A stretch of DNA of 64,000 bases from a bacterium (lineage in GTDB: Bacteria > Patescibacteriota > Saccharimonadia > Saccharimonadales > Saccharimonadaceae): NCBI GenBank assembly GCA_030429445.1, contig JAUIFG010000001.1:62001-126000 (forward strand), read 5' to 3'. Every line of letters starts with the position of its first letter. The first letter of the stretch is position 1. Below the pieces are notes generated by a model that was not told the DNA's origin, made no database searches, and worked only from the letters and a program-made list of their open reading frames with translations. Shown in pieces: positions 7,003-16,972 of this stretch. A program made the translations under genes and the position numbers.

Positions 7003-9296
7003 CATAGCTTTGATGGCCACCACATTGGCGAACCAACTTCCAGCGTCAATGCTGGAACCAAGAGTGAACGAACAACAAGTGTATCTAGCAACACACCGAA
7101 TGCAACGATAAATGCAATCTGAACCAAGAAGAGAATTGGAATAACGGTCAGTGCACTAAATGTCGCGGCCAGTACAATACCAGCACTCGTTATTACACCA
7201 CCTGTCACAACCAAGCCTTTGATTGTACCGCTGACTACACCACTCTTTATTGTCTCTTCACGAACACGCGACATCAAGAAAATATTGTAATCGATACCCA
7301 GCGCAACCAAAAAGACAAAGCCGAAAATAATCACCGACGGATCTGCACCTGGATAGTTCCACACATTATTGAATAACAAGGCGGATATACCAATCGTTGC
7401 ACCAAATGATACCACTGTTGTGAGCAATAGAAGCAACGGTGCAACAATCGCTCGTAACAGCATCATCAGAATAATCGTGATAGCCAACAATATTAATGGC
7501 ATCACAACCTCTACATCACGCAGGGCTGAACGATTAGTATCTAGCTGTGACGCCGTAATTCCTCCAACAAGTCCCTGGCTGTCGATATTTCGAACACCAA
7601 CACGTAAACGCTCGACTGTCGATCGAGCAACCAATGAATCGGCCGGATCAACTAATGTCACTTGTAGTAGTACGTTGTTATCTGCAACGATTGCCTCGGC
7701 GTTTTTGTAAGGATAGATCTTTTCTGCTAACTCATCAATACTTGGAATCTGCTTGATTGCCGATGAATATGCCGCTTCTTGAACAGACTCGGGTAGCCCG
7801 GCTGTTTTTTCCAAAACACCCGCACGAACTTCAGCCAACTGTTCGGCACGATTTGTTGTAACGGCATTCCGAATTTTACTACGTAATTTTTTCTCTGCAT
7901 CACCCACTGGCATTGCGTTGTTATCAACCCCACTGGCCGTCACTGCGACCGAGTCAACGCCCTCGTCATTATCTAAATACTGAACAACAGCGTCCTGCTT
8001 ACTGCTATCAACAATCACATATGATGGAGCACCAGAGCCACTAGGGAAATGTGCATCCAAAATCTTTTGACCATCTCGTGCCTCTGATGCACCCAAAATT
8101 AAATTACTTTGTGCAACACCCTCAGCCTTTAGCTGAAATACACCGACGCACGCCGTCAACAAAAGTACCGTACAACCAACCCAGATCCTTCGTGGGTGTC
8201 GTCGAACGAAGACCCCGACCTTTGCCCACACGGGATGGTTCTTTTTGTAATCATGTTCTGCTTTAACCGGAACATACTTCGGTCGCCGTGGCCAAAAAGC
8301 CGACCTACCAAAAATATATAAAAGTGTTGGCAATAGAGTGAGAGCGGCAGCAACTGACAATGCAATGCCGATTCCGCCAACAGGACCAAGTGCCTTGTTG
8401 GATCCTAGATCTGAGAATAATAGGCACAATAGACCTGCAGTGACCGTTCCGCCAGCAGCAATAATTGGTTCGTATGATGCCTTGAGCGCTGCAACTGTCG
8501 CCTGAAGCTTGTCCTTGTGGTTTAGTAATTCTTCACGATAGCGAGCAATGTACAGTAATGAGTAGTCCGTTGCTGCGCCGATCACCAAAATGAATAGTAT
8601 TCCTTGAACTTGTCCATTCAAGGTTATAAGCTCGGCTTCAGCAAGATAGTAAACAAGAATAATCGCCGCCGATAACGCAGAGAGGGACGAAAATAGAACA
8701 ATAATCGGCAGCAGCGGAGAACGATACACAACCAACAGAATCAAGAAAACTACAGATAAGGCAACAATTAACAATGTACTGTCGATTCCAGAAAAAGCTT
8801 TCTGTAAATCGTGCGCAAACGATGCTGGCCCAGTCAATGTATATGAAACAGGCAAATTGGCGTCGCTTAATGTTGTCTTTATCGCAGGAAAGGCCGTCTT
8901 AAAATCAGCATTACTCTGCAGAGGTACAGTGACAATTGCTGCTTTTTCATCCTCAGACTGAATTACAGGACTAATATTGCCCGCCACGTCTTCGACTTCT
9001 TGTAGATCCTTAGTAATATCATTCAGACTTTTTACATCGGCATCTGTAAATTTTTTTCCTCCGTTTTCAAAAACAAGTAAAACAGGGATAGACGAATCAT
9101 CAAAAAACTTATCGAATTGTTTATTTACCTTGGTTGAATCAGCATTTTCTGGCAAAAAAGTTGTCAAATCAGTACTAGACTGTTCACTAATCTTGCCAAA
9201 ATATGGACCGCCGATTCCAGCCAACGCTATCCAGCCAACAACAAGAATACTTGGCAACAAAATACGAAGTCGGTGAAATAATTTCTTTTTTGACAT
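6984..9296 (-). CDS. MMPL/RND-superfamily membrane transporter (770 aa)
   Basis: The architecture is TM1, a large extracytoplasmic loop, five TM helices, then an internal repeat of the same plan, giving about 12 TM helices in all. This is the MMPL/HpnN-like RND layout. Mid-membrane IGAATDYSLL and ALGIDYNIFL match the proton-relay D-Y pairs (D-Y-S and D-Y-N) of MmpL proteins. Known members export lipids, siderophores or amphipathic compounds. The substrate is not predictable here. An extended -10 (TGGTAGAAT) ends 7 nt before the ATG, with GGGG overlapping that gap. The gene stands alone. Confidence 0.88.
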   Translation of the reverse strand: MSKKKLFHRLRILLPSILVVGWIALAGIGGPYFGKISEQSSTDLTTFLPENADSTKVNKQFDKFFDDSSIPVLLVFENGGKKFTDADVKSLNDITKDLQEVEDVAGNISPVIQSEDEKAAIVTVPLQSNADFKTAFPAIKTTLSDANLPVSYTLTGPASFAHDLQKAFSGIDSTLLIVALSVVFLILLVVYRSPLLPIIVLFSSLSALSAAIILVYYLAEAELITLNGQVQGILFILVIGAATDYSLLYIARYREELLNHKDKLQATVAALKASYEPIIAAGGTVTAGLLCLLFSDLGSNKALGPVGGIGIALSVAAALTLLPTLLYIFGRSAFWPRRPKYVPVKAEHDYKKNHPVWAKVGVFVRRHPRRIWVGCTVLLLTACVGVFQLKAEGVAQSNLILGASEARDGQKILDAHFPSGSGAPSYVIVDSSKQDAVVQYLDNDEGVDSVAVTASGVDNNAMPVGDAEKKLRSKIRNAVTTNRAEQLAEVRAGVLEKTAGLPESVQEAAYSSAIKQIPSIDELAEKIYPYKNAEAIVADNNVLLQVTLVDPADSLVARSTVERLRVGVRNIDSQGLVGGITASQLDTNRSALRDVEVVMPLILLAITIILMMLLRAIVAPLLLLLTTVVSFGATIGISALLFNNVWNYPGADPSVIIFGFVFLVALGIDYNIFLMSRVREETIKSGVVSGTIKGLVVTGGVITSAGIVLAATFSALTVIPILFLVQIAFIVAFGVLLDTLVVRSLLVPALTLEVGSPMWWPSKLWKKRTK

Positions 9297-9388
9297 CCCC
9301 TTTATTCTACCAAAAACGCTTACAAATAGGTGCGTTTTTGCGAAAATCCACCATCATATGTATATAATGACTTATCGATAGGAGGCTG

Positions 9389-10732
9389 ATGGAGCTGGAC
9401 CGACACAAGATCGAAGCGCGCGCATGGGATGTCTTGCGTATGAACAATCGCGGTACACACACGGTTCCTTCTGGTGAAGAAAAAACGAATAGCAAAAAAG
9501 AGATGTACGGACATGCATGGCTATGGGATAGTGCCGCGCATGCTATCGGCATGGCACACAAAGATCCTCAATTCGCAGCGATGGAAGTAAATCACATTCT
9601 AGAATCACAATGGAATAATGGCATGATTCCTAACATGCGATTCAAACGAGGTAGTTTTGACGGACACCTGTGGCTAACACGTATCTTGCACCCTCATGCT
9701 CACAAAGAAATCCACACTTCTGGCATCACGCAACCCCCCATGCTCGCAGAAGCGGTACAACGAGTCGGACAAAAAATACCAGATCGAGATGAACGACATG
9801 CATTTTTTGATCATTCATTAGACCGATTAATTCCCTACCATGAGTGGTTCTATAACGAACGGAGTCCTAGCGGAAATGGCGGAATTATAACGATTCACCC
9901 ATGGGAGCATGGTCGAGATAACTCACCCAGTTCGATTGAACCAATGCGCGCTCATGACTATGGCGTTATTGGTGTTGCGATGAAGGGACTCTATAATGTC
10001 ATTCACCGTTTACGACCCGACATTAAAAACGTACCAGAAGATCAACGAGCTAACAAAGACGAGGGACGGATAATGTCGCAAGCCTTCGTAAAAATATTGT
10101 TTGCTGGCTACGATTACAAGCGATTAATCGGCAAGGTACCTTTGCACGAGGACGTCCATATGAATAGCATTATGATTCGGGCAAACCAAGTACTTGAACA
10201 ACTCGCAGATGAACAGGGAAGAACACTACCCGATTCACTACGAGAGAATATGCAAAAAACTCTTGCCAACCTAGATACGATGTGGGATCCAGAAATTCAG
10301 ATGTATCTAAACAAAGATACAATGACAGATGAGCTTGTCCCCGTCCCGACCTCTGGTTCACTCGAACCATTGTATATTGGCGAGCTTTTACCTCCTGATA
10401 GAATTTCTGCGCTTTTAGGCCACATTCGTAATCCCCAAACGTTTGGTGCACGATACGGAATACCGTCCGTACCCCTCAATTCACCCTACTACCGCGAGCA
10501 TAGTTACTGGGCTGGATCAGCATGGACATATCCCGAGTGGTTGATCCAAGACGGACTGTATCGGGCCGGGCGTCACTTGGCATCCAGAGAAATTGCGAAC
10601 CTGTCTATTAGACGATCTGTTTATAGTGACTTTCACGAATACGCATCCGCCGAAACAGCAGAAGGACTAGGCGCACCAAACTTTTCGTGGACAGCCGCTC
10701 AGGTTATTGATATGCTACGTCGTCACCACTAA
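9389..10732 (+). CDS. GH63-like (alpha/alpha)6-barrel glycosidase (447 aa)
   Basis: Characteristic blocks run in order: GHAWLWDSAAHAIG, the Q-W-N-N-G-M-I-P-N stretch, GITQPP, HPWEHGRDNSP and SYWAGSAW, then a late FHEYASAET with Glu residues that could act as the general base. These match glycosidases of the GH63/mannosylglycerate-hydrolase type. The protein is soluble with no signal peptide, so it probably acts in the cytoplasm on an alpha-linked oligosaccharide or compatible solute. TATAAT followed by AGGAGG gives a conventional leader. Substrate specificity is open. Confidence 0.8.
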   Translation: MELDRHKIEARAWDVLRMNNRGTHTVPSGEEKTNSKKEMYGHAWLWDSAAHAIGMAHKDPQFAAMEVNHILESQWNNGMIPNMRFKRGSFDGHLWLTRILHPHAHKEIHTSGITQPPMLAEAVQRVGQKIPDRDERHAFFDHSLDRLIPYHEWFYNERSPSGNGGIITIHPWEHGRDNSPSSIEPMRAHDYGVIGVAMKGLYNVIHRLRPDIKNVPEDQRANKDEGRIMSQAFVKILFAGYDYKRLIGKVPLHEDVHMNSIMIRANQVLEQLADEQGRTLPDSLRENMQKTLANLDTMWDPEIQMYLNKDTMTDELVPVPTSGSLEPLYIGELLPPDRISALLGHIRNPQTFGARYGIPSVPLNSPYYREHSYWAGSAWTYPEWLIQDGLYRAGRHLASREIANLSIRRSVYSDFHEYASAETAEGLGAPNFSWTAAQVIDMLRRHH

Positions 10733-10735
10733 TAA

Positions 10736-11389
10736 TCAGCTTGTCGAGCTCTCAACGAGCTTTGTTCTCACAATAAAGCGCTCATTATAAGTTTGAGCCC
10801 GAGAGTCGTAGTTGCCAGAGCAGGTAATTAAAGTCAGTTGTTTATCAACCTCTTCTAGTTGTTCGAAAAGTTTATTCAAAGCCTTGGTTTCAGGATAACT
10901 ACGAGCATCGATTACTTCAAACTGCCTCCATGATTTATCACCAAATTGTATCCGTACTATATCCCCTATTTCAATATCTTCCAAATTGGCAAAGATAGCG
11001 TCGTTATACCTGCCCAAAACATGTCCATCGATGATACTATTTCCTTTTTCACCGGGAATTGGGCTATCGATATACCAACCCGCCAAATGAATATTTGTCG
11101 GTACAGCTATAGCTTTATTCTGATCAATGCCAACTTTTTGGACACAACCAGACACATCAATACTAGGTATTTCTATCTTGCGCACTTCATTATCATCTAC
11201 TGTGTATTCTTCGCAAGCCTTTTGGGGCACCGTCTCATCTGGATGATCTTTGGAATGCGTAATTATCTGCTTTGGTATTGTTACTTTTGAATCGTGCGTA
11301 GCATGGTATTGTTGCCACAAGCCCCAGGAGCCATAGACGATTAAAAAAACACTCACAATGAATACAATACCAGCAACTATTCTGTGCAC
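10736..11389 (-). CDS. Sortase-family transpeptidase (217 aa)
   Basis: An N-terminal TM helix (about residues 5-27) anchors an extracellular sortase domain. The catalytic triad is visible: H123 (IDGHVLGR), C190 (LITCSG) and R204 (YNERFIV). The domain resembles class E/F housekeeping sortases. The start is GTG; no Shine-Dalgarno site is obvious. Its neighbour upstream on the same strand is a giant cell-surface protein, which suggests surface display as context. That protein has no LPxTG-like signal, so a sortase-substrate link is not shown. Confidence 0.88.
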   Translation of the reverse strand: MHRIVAGIVFIVSVFLIVYGSWGLWQQYHATHDSKVTIPKQIITHSKDHPDETVPQKACEEYTVDDNEVRKIEIPSIDVSGCVQKVGIDQNKAIAVPTNIHLAGWYIDSPIPGEKGNSIIDGHVLGRYNDAIFANLEDIEIGDIVRIQFGDKSWRQFEVIDARSYPETKALNKLFEQLEEVDKQLTLITCSGNYDSRAQTYNERFIVRTKLVESSTS

Positions 11390-11453
11390 GTACTTTTTTT
11401 ATTTTTTATTTTCAATACACTCATAAAATTAATGTCCGTTGATAAAGGTTATA

Positions 11454-14400
11454 CTAGGCTGATTTTTTGTGGTTTTTTCGTAAACCAAGTACAAGAATAA
11501 CGATAAACAATGTGGTTGCTACAACAACAATCACAGTCGTTGTCATGTCACTATCTTTTTCGGAATATACAGAATCACGACTTTCCGCCTTATTTAACAC
11601 CTGTGCAAGACCAGCGGGATCTTCGATCATACCGTCCACTTCTCCATCTAGGTCTAGATTGCCTCCATCAGTTACTTGATACGTTACAACTTTCACCTGC
11701 GCATCGGCGATAGTTTGATCAGAAACTGAAGCAGAATTGATTGTGAAGTAACCTGTATTTGGCTTAAATTTACGGACTATGAAATCACCTGATACGCCAT
11801 AGTAGTATTGTACAACAGTCGCCGTAAAACCGTCTTCGCCACAATCCAAGTGAAAATCCATTAATCCGGCTGGATACTCATAGTCTGCATCATTAATCTC
11901 ACTCATTTCAGTCTCAGCCACTATCGTAAGTGATTCGACCGAACACTGTTCATCGACCTCGAGTACCGCATACTCACCAGTGAGTGGATCGATCATGCTA
12001 GTTACATTTGCTTGTTCAGAGTCAGGCACTCCGTCATTATTGAGGTCATCTCCATTTTGTTCGGAGTTTTCTTCGACATAATCAGAAACTCCACCATTTC
12101 TGGTGTCACTACTACTTGATACGGGTGATTTTCCATCTTCGTCTTCGTCTGTAACCGCTTCTTCACTGGGACTCTCCGGGCGTTCGTAATCTGATCCATG
12201 TAACCGAGGGTAATCGTCGTCGACAGCGTACCAAATATCCTCAAAGTCCCATTCATCGAGCGGGGCGTTAGTTGCAAGCTGGAAGTAGTCAGTACTAGAC
12301 TCATCAACACTCGTACAGTCAGCGAGCTCATTAACACCTGAGCAATTTAAGCTGTCGCCGTTATTGTCGTAGTAGTTATTACTGGAATCAACAGCTATGT
12401 CACCTTCGTCATAATAACCAATAAAGCCATTTATATTCGAGCCGCCTCCTCCTGTGCCATCCACTACCAAGCCAGCGCTAAAGGAGTCACTGATTGTGAT
12501 TATTTCACCCTCGTAGTAGTAATCCTCTAATTGTCCAGAGAAACCACCGACATCAAAAGCGCCAACCACATCACCCGAGGCATATACATTGTCTATAGTT
12601 ATACTTGCTATGGCGTTATCGTAGTCATCATTGTTAACATCTACAGTACCAAACACACCACCAACATTCTCCCAGCCGCTGACATTCATTTGTGAATACG
12701 AGTCTTCTATCACGATTTCACCAATATAATCATCATCCTCGCTATATACCTCAAGGTCACCAATCAAGCCGCCGAAGTTTGATCCCTCGTAGCCTAAATC
12801 AGCTAGCAGTAAGCCTGTTGAGTATGATTTACGAAGAATGATAGAACGACCATAATCAGCCTCTATCTCACCAAACAAACCACCGCAATCATAAGGACAC
12901 TCAATGGTACCATCATAGGACAAGTATTCAAGCACAACAGAGCTAGACTGCTCATCATTTACTACGTAACCCACAAGGCCACCAGCACCTCCGTCGCTTG
13001 AAGTTACGTCCATAGTAGAGTGTACATTGCTAATATCAGTCAAATAGACACTCCCGGCAAGTGAACCAACACTACCATCACCCGTAATTGAACCGGATTC
13101 CAGCGTAACATTCTTTAATTCACCCCTGCTAACATACTTAAACAATCCAATCTCATAATCTGCAATGTCAACCGTGAACCCAGAAATCGTATAGGCCTGT
13201 CCGTCAAATACACCACGATATGGCTCACCATCCCACTCTTCACTACTCCCAATAGGCTCAAGGTTTTCGGTGCCAGTACAATCAATATCGCCCGTCAGCT
13301 TCAATGTAGCAAACCTGTTTTCTGCCGCATCATCAAAAGCCATTAGCTCTGCGCAGGTATCTACGTTAATAATTTCTGAATCTTGAGTTTCGTATATTTG
13401 CTCCGCCCATGCTCCACCTGCATAATCAGTTACTGCTTGAACCCGCACCTCGTACTCAGTATCTAATCTCAGATCATAAAACGTTGCTGTTGTGTCTGAG
13501 GTATTGTCATAATCAAGCGGGTTACTCCAATCACCTCCTACCTCTTGGATCTCAACTCTATAATTGTTGAGATCAAAACCTCCATCAGATTCTGGCTCCG
13601 ACCAACTGACATCTACCTGATCAAGCCCCCCTCCCTCAACGGTCGACAGGCTAAGTGGCACTGAAGGGCCAGCCAAAAACGCAAATGGAGATCGCAAGGC
13701 GACTCCTTCCGTGCCATCCCAAATATCATCAAAATCCCATTGATTATACGGTGCATCAGAAGGGGCTAAGTTTTCAGCGATATCACTGCAATCATATGTT
13801 CCTGAACCTGCAACCCCCTCGCAATCTGATGTCCCAGCGGCTGTGACATCAAAGTAAGTGTTGCTAATGTTAACACTCGAATTTGACTCTACGCCAACCA
13901 CACCTCCCTTAAAGGATGATCCGGTAAGCGTCGCAACAGAGACACTGTTGTTTATTTCCCTGTCATAGCATGTAACATTGTAGTATAGACCTACAAGGCC
14001 ACCGACAGTGCTATCACCAGTGATGTTGCCCTCAACGTATGCATTGTTTATATATCGATATCCACACCCACTTTGTGAAGATCCTATCAAACCTCCAGCG
14101 ACATCAGCGGTAATCGTTCCCGAGAAATGGTTGTCGTCCAATGTATGACCATATTCTGCGAATCCGATAAAACCACCGGCGTCACCATCTGGCACATTGA
14201 CAGTACCGCTAAACGCAGACTTTTCAATGACCAAATCATCTTGCCATCCGTTAGTTCGACCAACAAGTCCGCCTGCATGATCAATGGCGGTGACAGAGCC
14301 TGCTGATCGTACGTCTCTGATAGTTGAGTAGCCAGCCCGACCTGCAAGTGTACCTACATATTGTCCGCCCGTGATATCTGTGGTTTCATCAAAGTATAAG

Positions 14401-14795
14401 CTGGTAATGAATGCCTCGTTCACAACACTAAATAAGCCAACTTCGTCTTCTTCGCGATCAATAAATAGTCCGCTGATTGTATGCCCGCGACCATCCAAAG
14501 TTCCCCTGAAATATTCAATCGGCGCAAAGCCAGCACCAGCATTCCAGGATGAAGTCGCAGAACAATCAATGTCATCAGTAAGCCAGTACAGCTTGTCCTC
14601 GGTATCTTCGGTAGATCCTATGCTCTGCAAATCATCACAATCCGAAACGAGGTATGGATCACCATATACGCCATTGCCCTCTCCGTCAAAGGCAAGTGCT
14701 CGACTAAATCCTAATAATCCAAAAACCAGAACCAAGAAAAAGATTGAATAACGCAACAAACCCGTTAACGATCCAGCTCGCAACATTAACTTCAC
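11454..14795 (-). CDS. Giant surface protein with GLUG-type repeats and a fibronectin III domain (1113 aa)
   Basis: The protein has an N-terminal signal/TM helix (residues 10-35). Two arrays of GLUG-like repeats (GGLVGxx, GGLFGE, GGFSGQ; about residues 70-340 and 520-830) should form beta-helix or beta-solenoid rods. A fibronectin type III domain lies between them (about 385-475). An acidic Ser/Asp linker is followed by a C-terminal TM helix and a KNHKKSA tail. No LPxTG-type motif precedes the final TM, so it is probably membrane anchored at both ends or after signal cleavage. The start is GTG with AAGGAG 8-9 nt upstream. It may serve host-cell adhesion; this is inferred from architecture only. 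Confidence 0.85.
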   Translation of the reverse strand: MKLMLRAGSLTGLLRYSIFFLVLVFGLLGFSRALAFDGEGNGVYGDPYLVSDCDDLQSIGSTEDTEDKLYWLTDDIDCSATSSWNAGAGFAPIEYFRGTLDGRGHTISGLFIDREEDEVGLFSVVNEAFITSLYFDETTDITGGQYVGTLAGRAGYSTIRDVRSAGSVTAIDHAGGLVGRTNGWQDDLVIEKSAFSGTVNVPDGDAGGFIGFAEYGHTLDDNHFSGTITADVAGGLIGSSQSGCGYRYINNAYVEGNITGDSTVGGLVGLYYNVTCYDREINNSVSVATLTGSSFKGGVVGVESNSSVNISNTYFDVTAAGTSDCEGVAGSGTYDCSDIAENLAPSDAPYNQWDFDDIWDGTEGVALRSPFAFLAGPSVPLSLSTVEGGGLDQVDVSWSEPESDGGFDLNNYRVEIQEVGGDWSNPLDYDNTSDTTATFYDLRLDTEYEVRVQAVTDYAGGAWAEQIYETQDSEIINVDTCAELMAFDDAAENRFATLKLTGDIDCTGTENLEPIGSSEEWDGEPYRGVFDGQAYTISGFTVDIADYEIGLFKYVSRGELKNVTLESGSITGDGSVGSLAGSVYLTDISNVHSTMDVTSSDGGAGGLVGYVVNDEQSSSVVLEYLSYDGTIECPYDCGGLFGEIEADYGRSIILRKSYSTGLLLADLGYEGSNFGGLIGDLEVYSEDDDYIGEIVIEDSYSQMNVSGWENVGGVFGTVDVNNDDYDNAIASITIDNVYASGDVVGAFDVGGFSGQLEDYYYEGEIITISDSFSAGLVVDGTGGGGSNINGFIGYYDEGDIAVDSSNNYYDNNGDSLNCSGVNELADCTSVDESSTDYFQLATNAPLDEWDFEDIWYAVDDDYPRLHGSDYERPESPSEEAVTDEDEDGKSPVSSSSDTRNGGVSDYVEENSEQNGDDLNNDGVPDSEQANVTSMIDPLTGEYAVLEVDEQCSVESLTIVAETEMSEINDADYEYPAGLMDFHLDCGEDGFTATVVQYYYGVSGDFIVRKFKPNTGYFTINSASVSDQTIADAQVKVVTYQVTDGGNLDLDGEVDGMIEDPAGLAQVLNKAESRDSVYSEKDSDMTTTVIVVVATTLFIVILVLGLRKNHKKSA

Positions 14796-14934
14796 AAAGA
14801 GTTCTCCTTTTTTATTCCCCGCCTAAAAACTTATGCTTTTAGTATACATCTAAGTTCATAAAAATAGTGCAAAAAAACTTCTAAAAAATATTGCTGTATA
14901 CCCAAGCCAATTTGCACGAACTTAAACAAACTTA

Positions 14935-14963
14935 TTGACTTATTAACAAGCTTATGTTAATAT
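14935..14963 (+). promoter_or_regulatory. Sigma70 promoter of the GGDEF gene
   Basis: TTGACT (14935-14940), a 17-nt spacer and TAATAT (14958-14963) lie about 28 nt before the ATG at 14992. An AAAGG sits about 15 nt before the start, which is far for a ribosome site. Confidence 0.65.
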
Positions 14964-14991
14964 AAAAAGGTAAAGGTTTAAAAATAAAAAA

Positions 14992-15828
14992 ATGACAGAA
15001 CAAATTGAACCAAAAGATCCTCAACGAAGATCTGAAGAAAATCACGAAATTGACTCCGTATTCGAGGCTATCATGCAACGTGAGTTTTCAAATGACATAG
15101 AACCAAGTGATATTGATAAGTCTTACGAACCAGCTGAACTTCTATCGAGTCCCGAAGGAATGGGATCAGACATCGCAATTGCTCGTGCCCATATAGAGGA
15201 TATGCGTGGATTAGTAGCAGAAACTCAAAAAAAGCAGGCCGATCTTCAGGCTGAACTCGACCGACACATCCATGAACAATTAACCAGCAAGCTGACTGGC
15301 ATGCCAAACCGTGAAGCTTTTGTAGGTTGGCTTGACCAAGAAATAGCTTCACAACCAGATGCAAAATTGACCGTTGGCTTTCTCGATATGGACAAGCTCA
15401 AAACTATTAACGATACCTACGGTCACGAATGCGCCGACGATGCCATCCGCCAGATAGGCATTATCTTGAGCTCTGGTGTTCGCGAAGGCGAGGATATGAT
15501 CGCCGCCCACCGCTCTGGTGATGAGTTCTTAATTGGAATTAATGGCGCTAGCCCCGAGCGCATTGAAGAATTTGCAAACTCAGCATTAGATGCAATCAAC
15601 CGCCTCTACATCCGAAAAAATCCCGACGGTAATTCAGAAATTATTGAGCTTGACCACGACGATTCTGATATCGACCGAAGTAACCTCTATCAACTACATG
15701 CCAGTATGGGGTTTGCCCGTATGCGCGAAGGCATGGATGCTACTCAACTGATGATTGCTGCAGACAAAGCCATGTACCAAGCTAAAAAAACTGGCCGTAA
15801 TCATATAGTTATTTCACCAGCAGACTAA
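14992..15828 (+). CDS. GGDEF-domain protein (diguanylate cyclase, SGDEF variant, 278 aa)
   Basis: Residues 1-95 are acidic and likely coiled coil. Residues 95-275 form a GGDEF domain: LTGMPNREAF, FLDMDKLKTINDTYGH, then RSGDEFLIGI at the catalytic loop, and ADKAMYQAKKTGRNH. The signature is SGDEF rather than GGDEF, a variant reported in active enzymes. No RxxD inhibitory site is obvious. There is no TM helix, so it is soluble. It would make c-di-GMP from GTP, or act as a GTP sensor if inactive. No EAL or PilZ partner is visible in the window. Confidence 0.85.
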   Translation: MTEQIEPKDPQRRSEENHEIDSVFEAIMQREFSNDIEPSDIDKSYEPAELLSSPEGMGSDIAIARAHIEDMRGLVAETQKKQADLQAELDRHIHEQLTSKLTGMPNREAFVGWLDQEIASQPDAKLTVGFLDMDKLKTINDTYGHECADDAIRQIGIILSSGVREGEDMIAAHRSGDEFLIGINGASPERIEEFANSALDAINRLYIRKNPDGNSEIIELDHDDSDIDRSNLYQLHASMGFARMREGMDATQLMIAADKAMYQAKKTGRNHIVISPAD

Positions 15829-16033
15829 TCTATGTTGACTAATTTAAAAATATAACTTAAAGAAAAAACGCCCTTGATCCACATGGTATCTACGACGTTT
15901 TCCCTCATTGTATGCCATTGCAAAACTGCGTTAATATTTAACTATATCTAAAAATGAAGGGCCCATCGAGTTATTGCAACAAGAATACACTCTCTTCTTC
16001 TTTTGTCTTAACAAGACCTACACCACTCGAAAG

Positions 16034-16456
16034 TTATTTACTAGCATCATAGTCTTTCGCATTTTCATAAGCATGTGTGGCGATTTTCTCTAGTACTTTC
16101 ATATCGATATCATCAAGTTTATTGGCATATATGCATCCTCTGCCTCGCGTATGCTTGCCGAGTGTGGCCAACTCATCTGCAAACTCATCGGCATCGCACG
16201 AAAGGTATAGTGAAATCTTTGCCTTACGAGGGCTAAATCCGATCTTAAACCAATCTGCCTCACACTTACTTTTGCTCACATAATGATATTTGCCAAAACC
16301 TATCATACTAGACCCCCACATTTTTGGCTTTTCACCAGAAACGTGCTGCATCATTTCTATTAGCTTATATGCTTCGTAGCGTCGCTTTTCGCTAACAGTT
16401 TCTAAAAATTTATCAACGCTTTGATCAGTAACTTTGGTTTTGGGTGTATATGCCAT
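16034..16456 (-). CDS. DUF1801-family protein (140 aa)
   Basis: The MKFLETV...W-G-x-x-M-I-G-F-G-K-Y-H-Y core and the IGFSPRKAKISLYLS strand match DUF1801 (YdhG-like), small proteins of unknown function often gained by transfer. I prefer the ATG at 16456 because AGAGGAG lies 6 nt upstream and a TACAAT -10 precedes it; ten further in-frame codons upstream overlap this promoter. Confidence 0.8.
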   Translation of the reverse strand: MAYTPKTKVTDQSVDKFLETVSEKRRYEAYKLIEMMQHVSGEKPKMWGSSMIGFGKYHYVSKSKCEADWFKIGFSPRKAKISLYLSCDADEFADELATLGKHTRGRGCIYANKLDDIDMKVLEKIATHAYENAKDYDASK

Positions 16457-16535
16457 TTGTCTCCTCTTGTAGATATTGTACAACATAATAGACGCGTACT
16501 AGCGCTGACAAAACCTATCAACTGTAGAAATCGTT

Positions 16536-16949
16536 TTAATACTTATCTAGATACTCCCAGTGCATTCGCAAATGATCCACTACTGTATCCAAATATCTTT
16601 CTGGTAGGTACTTTGTGCTTTTTCTATACGGTACATGCTTATCAGCAGGAATTTTCGGGAGGTACAGAATAAGCGTTTTTTGTGCTTCATCTAAGTCATG
16701 TAATATCTGTGAATTGTTGATGTGCTCGTTGTCTAGTTGAGACTGTGCATTGATTTCAGTCAGAGTTCTTCGTTCGATCTTTGGCTTTTCATTATTCGCG
16801 ACAGCTTCTACAACTCCTGCATAGTATGGGTACCAGTAGCACATGTGCTTTAGGTCAATCCTTCTGTCTTTTTCTGATAATGATGGATTTGTAACGGACT
16901 CTATATACCTTTTGTATGCATTGTCTAGTTCATTTATATCGATTGTCAT
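16536..16949 (-). CDS. Hypothetical protein (137 aa)
   Basis: The family is not recognised. It is a soluble, helical protein rich in Tyr and Trp near the C-terminus (HLRMHWEYLDKY). Two starts are possible: the ATG at 16949 with AAGGAG 13 nt upstream, or a TTG at 16976 that overlaps the stop of the upstream gene as TTGA. Either way it is co-transcribed with the gene at 16973-17590. Confidence 0.6.
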   Translation of the reverse strand: MTIDINELDNAYKRYIESVTNPSLSEKDRRIDLKHMCYWYPYYAGVVEAVANNEKPKIERRTLTEINAQSQLDNEHINNSQILHDLDEAQKTLILYLPKIPADKHVPYRKSTKYLPERYLDTVVDHLRMHWEYLDKY

Positions 16950-16972
16950 ATTTTCTTTAAATCTCCTTGAAT

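Noticed and set aside
11454-11600. LPxTG-type sorting signal at the C-terminus of the GLUG protein
   Set aside because: The residues before the last TM helix (SEKDSDMTTT) contain no LPxTG, LAxTG or similar pentapeptide.
15829-16033. A gene or RNA between the GGDEF and DUF1801 genes
   Set aside because: No start with a ribosome site and no convincing hairpin was found. Only a weak AAAACG/CGTTTT pairing with a long loop is present.
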